A DNA stretch of 64,000 bases from Hedera helix (taxonomy: Eukaryota; Streptophyta; Magnoliopsida; Apiales; Araliaceae), in assembly GCA_947179155.2 (NCBI GenBank), contig OX359273.1, forward strand, positions 14,479,001 to 14,543,000. The letters are read 5' to 3'. Position 1 is the first letter of the stretch. Each line of letters begins with the position of its first letter. The notes below the pieces were generated by a model. That model made no database searches. It saw only the letters and a program-made list of their open reading frames with translations, and had not been told where the DNA came from. This document shows, in pieces, positions 24,406 to 34,954 of the stretch. The position numbers and the translations under genes were made by a program.

Positions 24406-25309
24406 TCTCTTCCTATTTTTTACTCTTTCAGATCTGCTTGTAATTGCATTACCTAATAATGCTTGTAAATTGTTCTTTTTATTGGTATTGTGTGACTTAC
24501 ACGATTTCTAATTTTTGGGATTTGGGTTCTATTAGTTTCGACTATATATATGTATATTTCTTGAGTTCTGAATGTGCTAGGTTTTTTATGTTTAATTTCT
24601 TGATCAGATCTCAGAGTATGAAATCATTGAAATTTCAGAGAATGTTTGTAATTTGAAGAAGCAAAAAAGCAGATTGGATCCTTAAAATTGATATTGTTGA
24701 ACAGAGAGATAGATTGGAGGTATGAATGATGTATTTGGCTTTGTTTCGTTATGAATGATGTGACATTTCGTAAAAGTTACGAGACATTTTCTATGCAATT
24801 GAAGGACGTGGATTGATAGAGAATATCATACACCTATAATGTTATTGGGTGAGACTGTTGCATGTTTCTTTCAGTCATTTATATGATATTTGTGAAGCCT
24901 ATCATCGTTGTCAGTGTGGGACATTTGTGGGTTTCTAATAGAATGCAGCGGCACACTTATCTGGGTTATGAAAAAACTTCATATGTCAAATGGTTTAAAT
25001 TTTACCCCGTGTTATATATCGATCTGTATAATTGGTCTTTTTGGACTTTTGGTTGCAGCGTTTTTGTATTTTCTATTGTTTATGCTAGCTATTGGAGAGT
25101 ATGAGCTCTTGCTTAGCATTTCAGTTGTTGTATGCCTCAAAAACATGCATTGTACCGGTCAGCTCATACATCTTTTAGCATAATGACATAATGGTATTTG
25201 CATATTTTCATTTTGAAGTTTTACTTGTTCAACTGATAGAAATTTGCATGTTAGGGAAACTATTTCCTTAGTTACACGTATGTGGCCTATGAACGATTTA
25301 CTGATTTCA
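24406..25309 (+). other. CACTA interior between SPL2 and XPO1 fragments
   Basis: T-rich, intron-like DNA with several short + strand frames (for example 24862-25104) that match nothing I recognise. It may be the captured first intron of the SPL2-like gene joined to XPO1 intron sequence. The junction between the two donor loci must lie in here but cannot be placed by eye. Confidence 0.4.
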
Positions 25310-26846
25310 TATTCTGTTCATGGCCTTAATCTGTAAATGCCTTTGCTTAATGGTGTGGCCGATGGTTTTGGTTCACATTTGCAACGGCGCCAACTTTATG
25401 CACCTCCAATGTCTAGACTGAGGTTACTTATGATTTGTCGCATGGCTAAGCCAGAGGAGGTTCTAATTATTGAAGATGAAAAGGGGAATATTGTCCGTGA
25501 AACTATGAAGGACAATGATGTCCTAGTGCAATATAAGGTGTTCATTCTTACTTTTCTTAAAAAATGATAGGAAAATAGGTGTTCTATCTGTATATGTAAG
25601 ATCGGTGATTTAGTCCATTCTTTTAGTTTGGACAAATTAGGATGCTCACTTAAGCCTAACCTCTCATCTTCGTAATTGCCTTAGGCTTGATATCTCCTAT
25701 GAGGGAATGCTACACTTCTTCACCTTGGTACTAATTTTTTTGTGCTTGTCGGGCCTACAATTTTGAGAATTGGTAATTTATGTCAGTTTATGTGTATGTG
25801 AAGTAACCAGGGTGACCTGATCTATTCGATCTCGTTAATTTCTAATGGGCCATTGACTTGAGCATACTTGCTGTTGATGTTTCTTAGTGCCTCTTTTGTA
25901 ACAGTTGGATTTAATTTCTGAAGTTGGGTCTTTAAGAAAGAAAATGAAAGGCACGAAGATTGGTTAGTCGTTATAGCATGCATTCATATATAACAAGGGC
26001 CTGAACACCTTATATCAGGCTTTGAAGTGATTAATGTTTCTTACATGGCTTTTAATTGAAGCTTAATGAACCTAATATGTCTACATCTTCTAATACAAAA
26101 AATAGACTTATAGTTGCTGAAGTATATATGTTTATAAATAATTCCTATTGTGTTTATTAATGGATGTACTTTGGACCTGTTCTGTATTTGTTATCTATGA
26201 TTGATGAAAGTCATTATTTTGCAGATCATAAGGGAAACACTAGTCTACTTGTCACATCTTGATCATGAAGATACTGAAAAGCTGGTATGGTTTTTGTTAA
26301 TTTCATGTTTCTAATTCAGCTTTCAGGGAAGATTTTAACATGCAATGTTCTGACTTAATCTGTTTTTAGCTTCAACTTAATACTTCTATTTTATACAAAT
26401 GTTGAACTTTTGACTTTGACGTGAATGGAACTTCTACTATAAAGTTGCATAAATGGACTAGCCACCAATTAAGCTAGCATGCAAATTTATTGTGTAGGGA
26501 CCTTCTAATATTTCCTTGCATATGCTCTATCACTATTGTTACTTCTTATGTCTTACATTTTTTCTTATGCTAATTTTTTGCATACTTTAGTTGTTAGTAT
26601 TCGGCTAGTTGGCGCACTTACGCTAAAATGAATCTAATTTTTTAAGTTGTGTTCTATGGTAGTACTATGTTAACACACAGTTTAGTAAAATGTTTTGACA
26701 TGTATATTCTTTGTTTAATTTTTGAAATAACATAGATGCTGAAGAAGTTGAGTAAACAACTAAATGGAGAGGATTGGACATGGAACAACCTAAACACATT
26801 ATGCTGGGCAATTGGATCGATATTCGGGTCCATGATGGAAGAGCAG
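25310..26846 (+). pseudogene. Exportin-1 (XPO1/CRM1) fragment: three exons with introns, captured
   Basis: Exon A (about 25310-25537) encodes RRQLYAPPMSRLRLLMICRM, then AKPEEVLIIEDEKGNIVRET and MKDNDVLVQYK. Exon B (26225-26284) encodes IIRETLVYLSHLDHEDTEKL. Exon C (26736-26846) encodes KQLNGEDWTWNNLNTLCWAI and GSIFGSMMEEQ. All are signature sequence of plant XPO1, the Ran-dependent nuclear export receptor, from the middle of its HEAT-repeat solenoid. Splice sites match: GT donors after 25537, 26284 and 26846, and AG acceptors before 26225 and 26736. Exons B and C have open frames of exact codon length (20 and 37). A TAA stands just before the Met of exon A where the family has Gln. The rest of the roughly 1070-residue protein is missing. 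Confidence 0.92.
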
Positions 26847-27711
26847 GTATGCATTTTTCAAGATCAAATTTTTATTTCCTATAAAATCATGCTTGAACAG
26901 GTTTCTTGATTGCTCCTTCCCTTTTACTCTTTGCTTTTGCTATTTATTATTTAAGATTTACTATTATTATATATGTTTGAAAAAATTAGTGTGTATAGAC
27001 TATGGTTTTACTGAATATGTATATTGAGGGGATTAAATTGTCATGAAACCGACTTAAGGAGAGTTGCCCTTTTAATTGTTGTTCTGAGTGGGCATGTTAT
27101 CATATGCTCCTTCCACCACATCAGAAGTAGATTTGCTAAAGCATACATCTGCAAGGAAGATATTGTTATGATGTTACATCAGTGCTGTGTGTCTTTGCTA
27201 TATTTTCTTCAGAAATATAAGTTCAACCAACTTCCCTTCCATTTTCTCACATCTTCAAAATGGTGATGATTGTATATATCTATTTGTAAAGTTGGTTTGA
27301 TTTGTGTTTTAACAGAAAGTACATTTGCATTGTTGTTGGTAGTGTATTTTTTTAAGTATGATAATCCCATATGCATGCTTCATTAGGCTGCAGGTGTATT
27401 AATTCTTTTGCTTTGTTTTGATAAAATGCATATGTATGTTATTTCGCTTGAATGATGTATTCTGTGGATGATGGGTTGGATTCAACTTCCCTTTTCGTTA
27501 AAAACTTTCATTTTCTTTGTTCAAAATCCTTGTAGCTTATATTTACGTAGTATGTAGTACCCTGAGTTTTCTGTTAGAATTATTAAAATATTTTCACTTT
27601 CATAATGTTTGTTCAAATCTCATGTTTGCATTATTTAACTATTTAGCTGGTAATCTTGTGAGTCATTCCTTTAATAGATTCTTAATTCCCTTGTGCATGT
27701 TTCAGGGACTG
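26847..27711 (+). other. CACTA interior between XPO1 and RPL23 fragments
   Basis: Intron-like T-rich DNA with short frames only. A 14-bp word near 26893 (gaacaggtttcttg) looks like the start of the next XPO1 exon (E-N-R-F-L) but is not preceded by a normal acceptor; it may mark a capture breakpoint. The rest is probably XPO1 or RPL23 intron. Confidence 0.35.
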
Positions 27712-27800
27712 CTATTACTGGCCCAATTGGAAAGGAGTGTGCTGATCAGCCTAGGATTGGCTGAACCGGCTTGGAGAAGACTTTTTTGTACATGATTAGG
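27712..27800 (+). pseudogene. Ribosomal protein uL14 (RPL23) last-exon fragment, captured
   Basis: After a good acceptor (gtttcag) the frame reads TAITGPIGKECAD, the invariant C-terminal motif of eukaryotic uL14/RPL23 (normally followed by L-W-P-R-I-A-S-A-A). Here the sequence jumps from GCTGATC to 'agcctaggattg', losing a few bases and the frame. The tail '(P)RI' is readable and then lost. Downstream DNA (27800-27950) looks like 3' UTR. The other exons of the gene are absent. Short match but highly specific. Confidence 0.8.
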
Positions 27801-27939
27801 TAGTAGTACACCATAGTTAATTTGGTATATTTTGTGGATGTAGTAATTTAAAACTGTAAACGTATGGTATTATTGGATGTATTTTGAAACTGAGAATGGT
27901 TGATACATTTAGGCTTTAAATGAAAATTTAGAGTTTTTT

Positions 27940-28255
27940 TAGCTATATATCATTACATTAATATTAGTAGTTCTACAAGTACAACATTGCAGATGACATC
28001 TTATAAACGTTGTATAAATTAGTCTAAAGGTTGTGTGTTATATCAAACTACAACGTTTTATACCAGAAAATGTTGTGGAATGATACCATCTACAACGTTT
28101 TCAAGCATCTTAGTATTTATTTAAAGATAATGTACAATGTTTTTTAGTAAAAAAACATTGTGTTATGTGCCAACTACAACGTTGTATAAAATGTGTCAAA
28201 TAGATGACACCCTTAACCTCGACGTTTTTTGGGGAAAAATTACAACGTTTTTTAG
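27940..28255. repeat. CACTA right subterminal repeat region
   Basis: ACAACGTT occurs near 28049, 28092, 28176 and 28242, with near-matches (acaatgttttt, aaaacattgtg, aaatgttgtgg) between. The left end (23585-23720) carries AACGTT/AACGTC words too. In En/Spm-type elements such short repeated words bind the element-encoded protein. Confidence 0.75.
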
Positions 28256-28285
28256 GTGTTATCTTTTTACTGTTTTGTAGTAGTG
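28256..28285 (-). repeat. CACTA right terminal inverted repeat
   Basis: Exact reverse complement of 23535-23564, ending GTAGTAGTG and followed by ATC, which matches the left flank. Confidence 0.95.
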
Positions 28286-28288
28286 ATC

Positions 28289-29308
28289 CTTGGTTCGATT
28301 GGTTCAAACTTGAATAAAATAAACTCTACATCTTCAAATGACACCGACTTGGTGTTGATGTCTTCCTAACTTTTTGTTTTACAACATTTCATGGTTCGAT
28401 CGCATTTTTGAAAACGTTGTACACGAAATTTAAGGATCGAACCACCTATGGTTTAAAAACGACCTACTTTGCGGTAAAAGTCATAACTTCTTTGTTATTA
28501 AATATTTTTGAAAGATTCAAGTTGGGTTTTCTTTAAAACTCATAGATCTAGCTTTCTAGCCATAAAAATCCAATTTCCAAGTTGTACATTTCAAAATACA
28601 ACATTAAACCTAACATGCATCGTTAGGGTTTTACCGGTAAAATGTGTTATGAACATTTCAACTAATTTTATGCGTTACACATCTACCAAATCAAGATATA
28701 AACACATCATACTATGAATATACATATATTACATAGTTAAATACTTCTAGACCATCAAAACAAGTTTTGATCGGTTAAAAATACATTTTAACCGATTAAA
28801 ACACATATAGGCTAAAAAAATGAAATATAGAAATGGTTGGAGCACTTTTAAACCTTAATGTTTTGTGTGTTCTTCTTCTCCTCCTACCAAAGTATGATAT
28901 GAGATTATTGGACATCCACCAAGCACTTTCTTTAGCTATATTCTCCACACTCACAAGTGTTTTCTCTATTTTCTCTAGAATGCTCTCACTTTTCTCTCTA
29001 GAATGAACTAGCAAAATAACCAACCAACATAACACTTTGGTAGAGCATTCTATTTATAGGACTTTGTTAAACCTTCATTAACTTCCTAATATGCTAGCAT
29101 TGGTCAATTTAGGAGCTAATTTGATTGAATGACATGAGGAATGACTAGTCAATGGACATGGGTGGTTGGACCACCAACACCAAATGTGTAAACAAAGCAA
29201 AAAGGAAGCCAACAAGTAATCCAAATGTGCTCCTTAAAGCTGCCGGCAATAGGGGATTTAATCACCCATTTTGCTTTATGTTTCCTATATTTATTATGCA
29301 TATATACT

Positions 29309-29396
<88 letters not shown>

Positions 29397-30145
29397 ATGT
29401 TTGACCATAATTTTGTCTTCAAATGGGTTCCTCATTGGGTTTGAAAATAACTTCTATTGGGCTCAATTTATTTATTCTATTGGGCTAACATTAAATAATC
29501 TATGTTACCTTTAATTAAAATAAGCATTGGGCTTGTTTAATCAATCACATGGACTACTAGATTAATTAATTCGACCTAATTTAATACCTCATTTGGATTA
29601 AAAATATAATCTAATTAGATTTGCTTTAGTTAATTATACACCTTACTTTAATTCTTTAAATAAATATACACATACATAAGTACATTTATTTAATTATCTA
29701 ATGCACAATTAATTAGTACAAAAATTTTAAATTCATTGTTAATTATATGTTAATTATAATTACAATGTCTAATGGAATTCGTGGTCATTACAGTTGTTGT
29801 TGTAACTGACTATATTTAAAATAATTATAGGTTGTGCAATACGTTTTTGTTCGAGTTACGACTATTAGTGAACTACGGACTGAGGCAAGTTTTTCAATAA
29901 TGGTTAATTATTTAATTGTTATATGTAACTTAAATTGCTCAATTGCTTATGAAATTCCTGTTACGTGATTAATTGATAATGTGCCTTATGTGTACACATG
30001 AAATTCGTTGCAATATTCGATGCTCGTGAAATTTACTGCTATAGTAGAAACATAACACATGATATATGACATACAAAGAGCATGTTATGTTATGTGATAC
30101 GTGAGGCATGTAATGTGTTTATTGTTAAACTTGCTGAGCCGTTGT
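28289..30145. mobile_element. Del-like LTR material right of the CACTA element
   Basis: Continues the LTR-like DNA broken by the CACTA insertion, with no gene. It contains an 81-bp TA microsatellite (29311-29391). Near the right edge, 'ttaaacttgctgagccgttgt' (30125-30145) is the same block that reads 'cttaaacttattgagccgacgtactcaccc' near 39890. Here it is cut off by the next Gypsy element. More than one element is probably merged in this stretch. Confidence 0.4.
29311..29391. repeat. (TA)n microsatellite, 81 bp
   Basis: An uninterrupted TA run. Other long TA runs lie at about 21388-21482, 40327-40392 and 45514-45553. Confidence 0.95.
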
Positions 30146-30269
30146 TGTGACACCCCCAAATCTGGGCCCACACAGTCCAACTTGAGTTGTCAAAAGACTA
30201 CAACAAAATTATTACAACGTTTAACAATACAGGGAATAATAATACACAACTGAGTCTTCACTATTATTG

Positions 30270-30462
30270 CTTCTAAGAATGGATCTGGAATGACTGTAGC
30301 AAATCTTTCACCTTCATCCTTACTAGATAGAACACGCATAATTTTTTCCTTGGGCAAATGATTCAACTCTGAGTTTGTAAGAAGATTATTCGTCGCCTCT
30401 TGTTTTGCAGCTACATTTGTTTCGGTCATTTCATAGTTAACCTCTTGATTTCCAGATGCCAT
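30270..30462 (-). pseudogene. Gypsy gag N-terminus, truncated
   Basis: About 64 codons from the Met at 30462 (MASGNQEVNYEMTETNVAAK onward). The region is polar and acidic with no conserved capsid motif yet reached. It is placed directly behind the leader and primer-binding site, as gag should be. The frame is cut at the deletion joint and runs into LTR sequence. Identity rests on position, not similarity. Confidence 0.5.
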
Positions 30463-32024
30463 ACTTAACTGTGGTCACAAAATAAATGTTAGTTCAAATA
30501 AACTAACTCAACACTTCATGTCTCTATATTCAAATCAACTCATTAGATAATAAAATCTAATTAAGGTAGGACACACTAGTGACTGATTCTATTCGTCTCT
30601 CCCCTCCTAGTTCTACCCCAGATCTCCATTAACAACCATATCCCTAAGCTCTGATGCCAACTGTGACACCCCCAAATCTGGGCCCACACAGCCCAACTTG
30701 AGTTGTCAAAAGACTACAACAAAATTATTACAACGTTTAACAATACAGGGAATAATAATACACAACTGAGTCTTCACTATTATTGCCACACTATTTAATA
30801 TGTGAAGACTACGATAGCTATCCCTCGGACTCTCACTCCATCTCCCGGCTAGACCCAGCTACGTTCTCATTTCCTGTTGAAAAACAATGGAACAAAAGAA
30901 AGGGTGAGCTCAAATAGCCTAGTAAAAAATATCATGACTAAGATAATGACGACTAAATTATCATTAGCCTTCAACAGTTGAGTTCTTGATAGAATACGAT
31001 AGACTACAAGGTTTATATCAAAAACTGCAGTTAAATTCTTGAACAATGTTCAGATCAATAATAGCAGCAGAATGAGCAATCTATTAGAAGAATAATGCAG
31101 ACTATAATGTCCACTCGCTTCTCTTTTTGGTAAAAATATCATCAACTTTTATCATCTGAAATACCATTAGTCATGATAATAAAAATTCACAGTTCCTGGT
31201 CATAATCATGCAAATCAACAGTTCATCTTTGCACTACGGGCCAAAGATATTCAATATAGCACCAGCGGTCATGATTATACCAGATTCAGCCTTTGGTCAT
31301 AATCATACCAAACAACAGTTCATCTATGCACTACGGGCCAAAGAGAACTTTCACCACGTGCCATAAAAGACATCGAACAGATGTATAGCCTTTAACCTAT
31401 TATATCGCCTTTAACCTAACATCTGTTCAACAATTATATCACATCTGTGTGCCCCCGGCCACAGATATTCACAACAACTTGATTCTTGAAGATTAATACA
31501 AATAACAGTGATACGAATGATGAACAGAAGAAACAGGATAAACAATAAGTATCGGAAGTTTACTTTGTGCAGATTCAAGTAATGTCCAAATTGTCAACAT
31601 GATGTGGAGTGAAATTTAAAAATGATATTCAAGATCCACAGTTCAGAATAACGGTTACAGTTCAATAGAAAGGTTCAGAAAATAGGAAGGTTCAGTTGAA
31701 ATAATGAAGTTCAACTATTATGGAACGTATAATATTTTCAGGAATTATAGAAGCAATAGTTCCATAATAAGTTTCGATTTAGGAGTATGAAAGAAAATAA
31801 TATCCCTTACCGTAGCCGGTTTGATTAACAAAAGGTGAAGGAAATTAATATCCCTTACCATAGTAAGTTTGAATAATGGAAGATGAAAAAGATGGTATCC
31901 CTTATGAGTATAAAGGAAAATAATATCACTTACGAATATGAAAGAAAATGATATTACAAACGAATATGGAATAAAAGTGTCATGTGATAATACGTGTAGA
32001 CAAATTATTTCCACACGAGACAAA

Positions 32025-32240
32025 TAAAAAGGGTTATTCACCAACAGGCGGTAGTCCGCGCAGTAAGGTTATTCCCACAATTTAATAGAATTTGAATACG
32101 AAGAGTTATTCACCAAACAGGCAGTAATCCGCGCCGTAAGGTTATTCTCAGAGATTAATATGGAATGAATACGATAGGTTATTCACGAACAGGCGGTAAT
32201 CCGCGCCGTAAGGTTATTCCCACAATTTAATACACGGAAA
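32025..32240. repeat. About 74-bp tandem repeat, 3 copies, in the LTR
   Basis: Units share 'gttattcac.aacaggc.gta', 'tccgcgc.gtaaggttattc' and 'atacga' segments, starting near 32033, 32105 and 32177. Divergence is modest. Confidence 0.8.
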
Positions 32241-33089
32241 TAAATGGCACAAGAAAGAAACGATATTATTTTCGAAAATTACAGAATGATAATCCCTTCT
32301 AGTAAGAAATAACATAATATCCATTTATGATGATGAAAAGAATGATACCCCTTACCGTAGTAAGTTTAAATAATATAAGATGAAAGAATATGATATTCCT
32401 TACCGTAATAAATTTAAGAGTGTGAAAAGAATAATATTCCTTACCTTAACACGTGACTGGATATTGATTTAAATGAGGTTGATCAACCTATATATTTATA
32501 ATAAAATTAGTAATTAGCACATATAAATTTCAAGGTGTATGATAATTCATATATTATGAACTATCAAAATTATATATATTTAACATAATTTTTGTAGTAT
32601 AATATAACAACTTTAAAATAGTTTTTAAGGTAATATTTCAAAATAAATCTTCTAAATAAAGCTTTTAAAAATGAATCTTCTCAAAGAAGAGTCTTCTAAA
32701 GGAAGATTTGTGAATACCGTGAAAAATAGGAATTTATAAAATTACTACTCTTTAATAAAAAACTTACTTGAAAATTTTCTGCACTCCTTTTGGCTTTCAA
32801 ACTCTCAAAATAACCTTACTATTCTCAGAGAAAACTCATAAAATTCTTATAGAAAAATTTTATGTTTTAGGTGTGATTTTTCTATTCAGCTGAGCAAGCT
32901 ATTTATAGGAGAAAATTTTCACTATGCGTGGTTGGTGAACTGCTGCGTGCTGCACGCCAGTGTAAGTTTTCTACAAAAGCAGCGCAGCCACTGCTTTTCA
33001 AATTTCTCCAGCACAATTCAATTTCACATGTTAATTTTCATGTGGCCCCCACATAGTGTCCACATGTTACTATTTCAAATAGTAAAATT

Positions 33090-33090
33090 A

Positions 33091-33156
<66 letters not shown>
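33090..33156. repeat. (ATT)n microsatellite
   Basis: About 67 bp of uninterrupted ATT repeat within the LTR. Confidence 0.95.
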
Positions 33157-33239
33157 TTAATTTATTTATTTATTCTTCCTGTGGGTTCAACATATAAAAT
33201 AAAATAATGCTACAACAATAGTTCAACAAAATAAGTTAC

Positions 33240-33420
33240 AGATTAATAATATAAATTACTGTGACAATTATTAAAATACAGTGTACCAACAATTATTGAC
33301 TCAATGATATGAAATACAGTGTAATGATAATTATTGAATTAGTAATGCAAAATACTGTGTAGCAACAATTATTGAATTGATAACATAAAATATTATGCAG
33401 TGACAATTATTGATGAAATG
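33240..33420. repeat. About 42-bp degenerate tandem repeat
   Basis: Four units alternate 'tactgtg' and 'caattattga' (near 33255, 33290, 33340 and 33395). It is followed by a short run of 'taccgtgtgctac' words (33470-33535). Confidence 0.65.
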
Positions 33421-33854
33421 ATGCGCAACAGTTACGATGTTAATTATCAGACCAATAATATGAGATACTGTGCAATACCGTGTGCTACTGTAGAGTACCG
33501 TGTGCTACAGAAAAATACCATAAATTACCGTATGCTACTATTCTTTTATCACCGAAATTTTAACAGTTCCGTTGACTATTTTTATTTAAAAAGGTTACTT
33601 CTGTCGTTTTCTAAATCCGACAAATATTCCGTTGTGGGATCCACCAATAATTAGTTATTTCGGCGTTGTCGTACGGCACGAATATTCCCCGACCAAACGA
33701 ATATTCCTCGACAAAACGAATATTGTCCGACAAAATAAAATTTGCACATAACATCCTTAACTTTTAACTTTTTCGATTTAACCACTTACTGTTTCAGAAA
33801 AATATATATGAAGAAAAATTAAATTTTATATTTCATAAAATTCGGGGTCTTACA

Positions 33855-34954
33855 TTGAGGCTGAGGATAAATTTAATAATGTGTTAGCCGGACGGGCATT
33901 GATAGCAGAAAGGGGGTTGCGTCCGGATATATTAGAAGATGGGGAAATGCGAGCTATGCTAATTGGACGTGGTTGGCAGGTGTTTACGGAACACCCCGAT
34001 GCGGCAGTAACGGCCGTGGTCAAGGAATTATACGCTAATGCGCTCGATACACCTGAGTGTGAAGTGATGGTTCGGGGTTAGGTGGTGTCATTCAGCAGAG
34101 AAAGGATCAATGAATACTATAACCTACGGGCTCCGGATGTGTGTCAGTATAGTACAATGGGGACTCCCAATTATGGACAAATTGTCCGCGACCTTTGTCG
34201 ACCGGGCACAGAATGGAAAACTAACAAGTACACTGGCAAAACTTCGACATTTATATTCAACGCATTGAGTCGATATGGCAAGATTTGGTACGCCTTCTTG
34301 TGTGCCAAATTGATGCCGTGTACGCATGTGAGCGATGTCACAAGGGAGCGAGTTGTTCTTCTTTATGGCATTATAATAGGGTTATATATTGATGTAGGAA
34401 GTGTAGTTGTCTCCTCGATTAAAAAACAGTTGAAAGGTGCGACATCCGGAGGATTACCACACCCGTCTCTAATTATCGCGTTATGTCAACAGTCTGGTGT
34501 CAAGTGGGGGGCAGCTGAACCAGTGCAGCCACCAACGACTCTCCTCGATCATAGCCTGATTGCTCGTTACAAAGTTTGGGAAGGGGGAGAGTCTCATCCA
34601 CGCGGCTTAGGATTTATTATGGCGCCTCACTCGCCACCTCACGATGCTGATGCCCCTGATAGTCCCGAAAATGATGCAACCGTGTTGGGTCCTAACCGAG
34701 TCGTACGACGGTTACAAAGGCGGACGGATATCCAGTTTGAGGAGGTGTTTCGGCAGCATGAGCGCCTAGCAGAACGTCAAGATACTATGCACGCGTATAC
34801 ATATACGTGCACTTCCGCTTTGACCGCAATGTTATCCCAGTTAAATCCAAATGCTCCAACTTTCTCAACTCCAGCCCCGCCGATGTTACCGAAATATCCG
34901 CCGAATGACTCAGACTCGGAGGACGAGGAAGACCACCCCGACCATGATGCCTGA
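33855..34954 (+). pseudogene. 'Putative plant transposon protein' ORF, one in-frame stop
   Basis: The frame is open on both sides of one TAG (34079-34081). N-terminal part: FNNVLAGRALIAERGLRPDI, GWQVFTEHPDAAVTAVVKEL and YANALDTPECEVMVRG. After the stop: VVSFSRERINEYYNL, GTEWKT, IWYAFLCAKLMPCTHVSDVT, and VVLLYGIIIGLYIDVGSVVV followed by HPSLIIALCQQSGVKW. This order is typical of the 'putative plant transposon protein' domain found in large Gypsy-related elements (Athila/Ogre-like and their non-autonomous kin). The tail is Pro-rich and ends in an acidic stretch. Where the stop lies, the family usually has Lys, so a single A-to-T change explains it. The 5' end is cut by the neighbouring Gypsy element at 33854. 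Function of the family is unknown. Confidence 0.75.

Larger units (their letters stand above)
23535..28285 (+). mobile_element. Non-autonomous CACTA transposon (4751 bp) carrying host-gene fragments
   Basis: Both ends carry the same 30-bp perfect terminal inverted repeat, beginning CACTACTACAAAACAG. The element is flanked by the 3-bp duplication ATC (23532-23534 and 28286-28288), the hallmark of En/Spm (CACTA) transposition. Subterminal regions are dense in short AACGTT/ACAACGTT words on both strands (23580-23720 and 27980-28250), as expected for transposase-binding repeats. No transposase (TNPD-like) coding sequence was seen. Instead the interior holds exons of three unrelated host genes in the same direction: an SP1-like E3 ligase, XPO1 and RPL23. 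Introns are kept between the XPO1 exons, so genomic DNA rather than cDNA was captured. A composite, Pack-type CACTA; perfect TIRs and TSD suggest a fairly recent insertion. Confidence 0.93.
30146..33854 (-). mobile_element. Internally deleted Gypsy (Del/Tekay-like) retrotransposon, minus strand
   Basis: The minus strand reads an LTR start TGTAAGACCCCGAAT (complement of 33854 leftwards), a 3.19 kb LTR ending at 30662 (GGGTGTCACA), then one spacer base and TTGGCATCAGAGC. That is a one-mismatch primer-binding site for initiator-Met tRNA. A short gag start follows (Met at 30462). At 30269 the gag joins 124 bp (30146-30269) that repeat the last 124 bp of the LTR (30662-30785) with only one difference seen. 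So pol and nearly all of the 3' LTR were removed by one deletion. No matching TSD was seen: the flanks are GTTGT on the left and TTGAG on the right. Confidence 0.8.
30662..33854 (-). repeat. 3193-bp LTR of the deleted Gypsy element
   Basis: Unusually long LTR, rich in internal repeats: 'gcactacgggccaaag' twice near 31230 and 31330, a series of 'atatcccttaccgtag' units (31795-31960 and 32290-32450), the 74-bp array at 32025-32240, an (ATT)n run at 33090-33156 and 42-bp 'caattattga' units at 33240-33420. A TATA-like and leader region sits near the PBS side. Confidence 0.75.

Noticed and set aside
25337..25567. A small independent gene of 76 codons
   Set aside because: It is XPO1 exon A read through its donor into the intron.
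27517..27795. 92-codon + strand ORF
   Set aside because: Frame differs from the RPL23 match (TAITGPIGKECAD); hydrophobic T-rich intron read-through.
29152..29397. 81-codon ORF ending in I-Y repeats
   Set aside because: Translation of the TA microsatellite.
34124..34327. Minus-strand ORFs opposite the plant-transposon-protein frame
   Set aside because: Shadow of the + strand coding frame.
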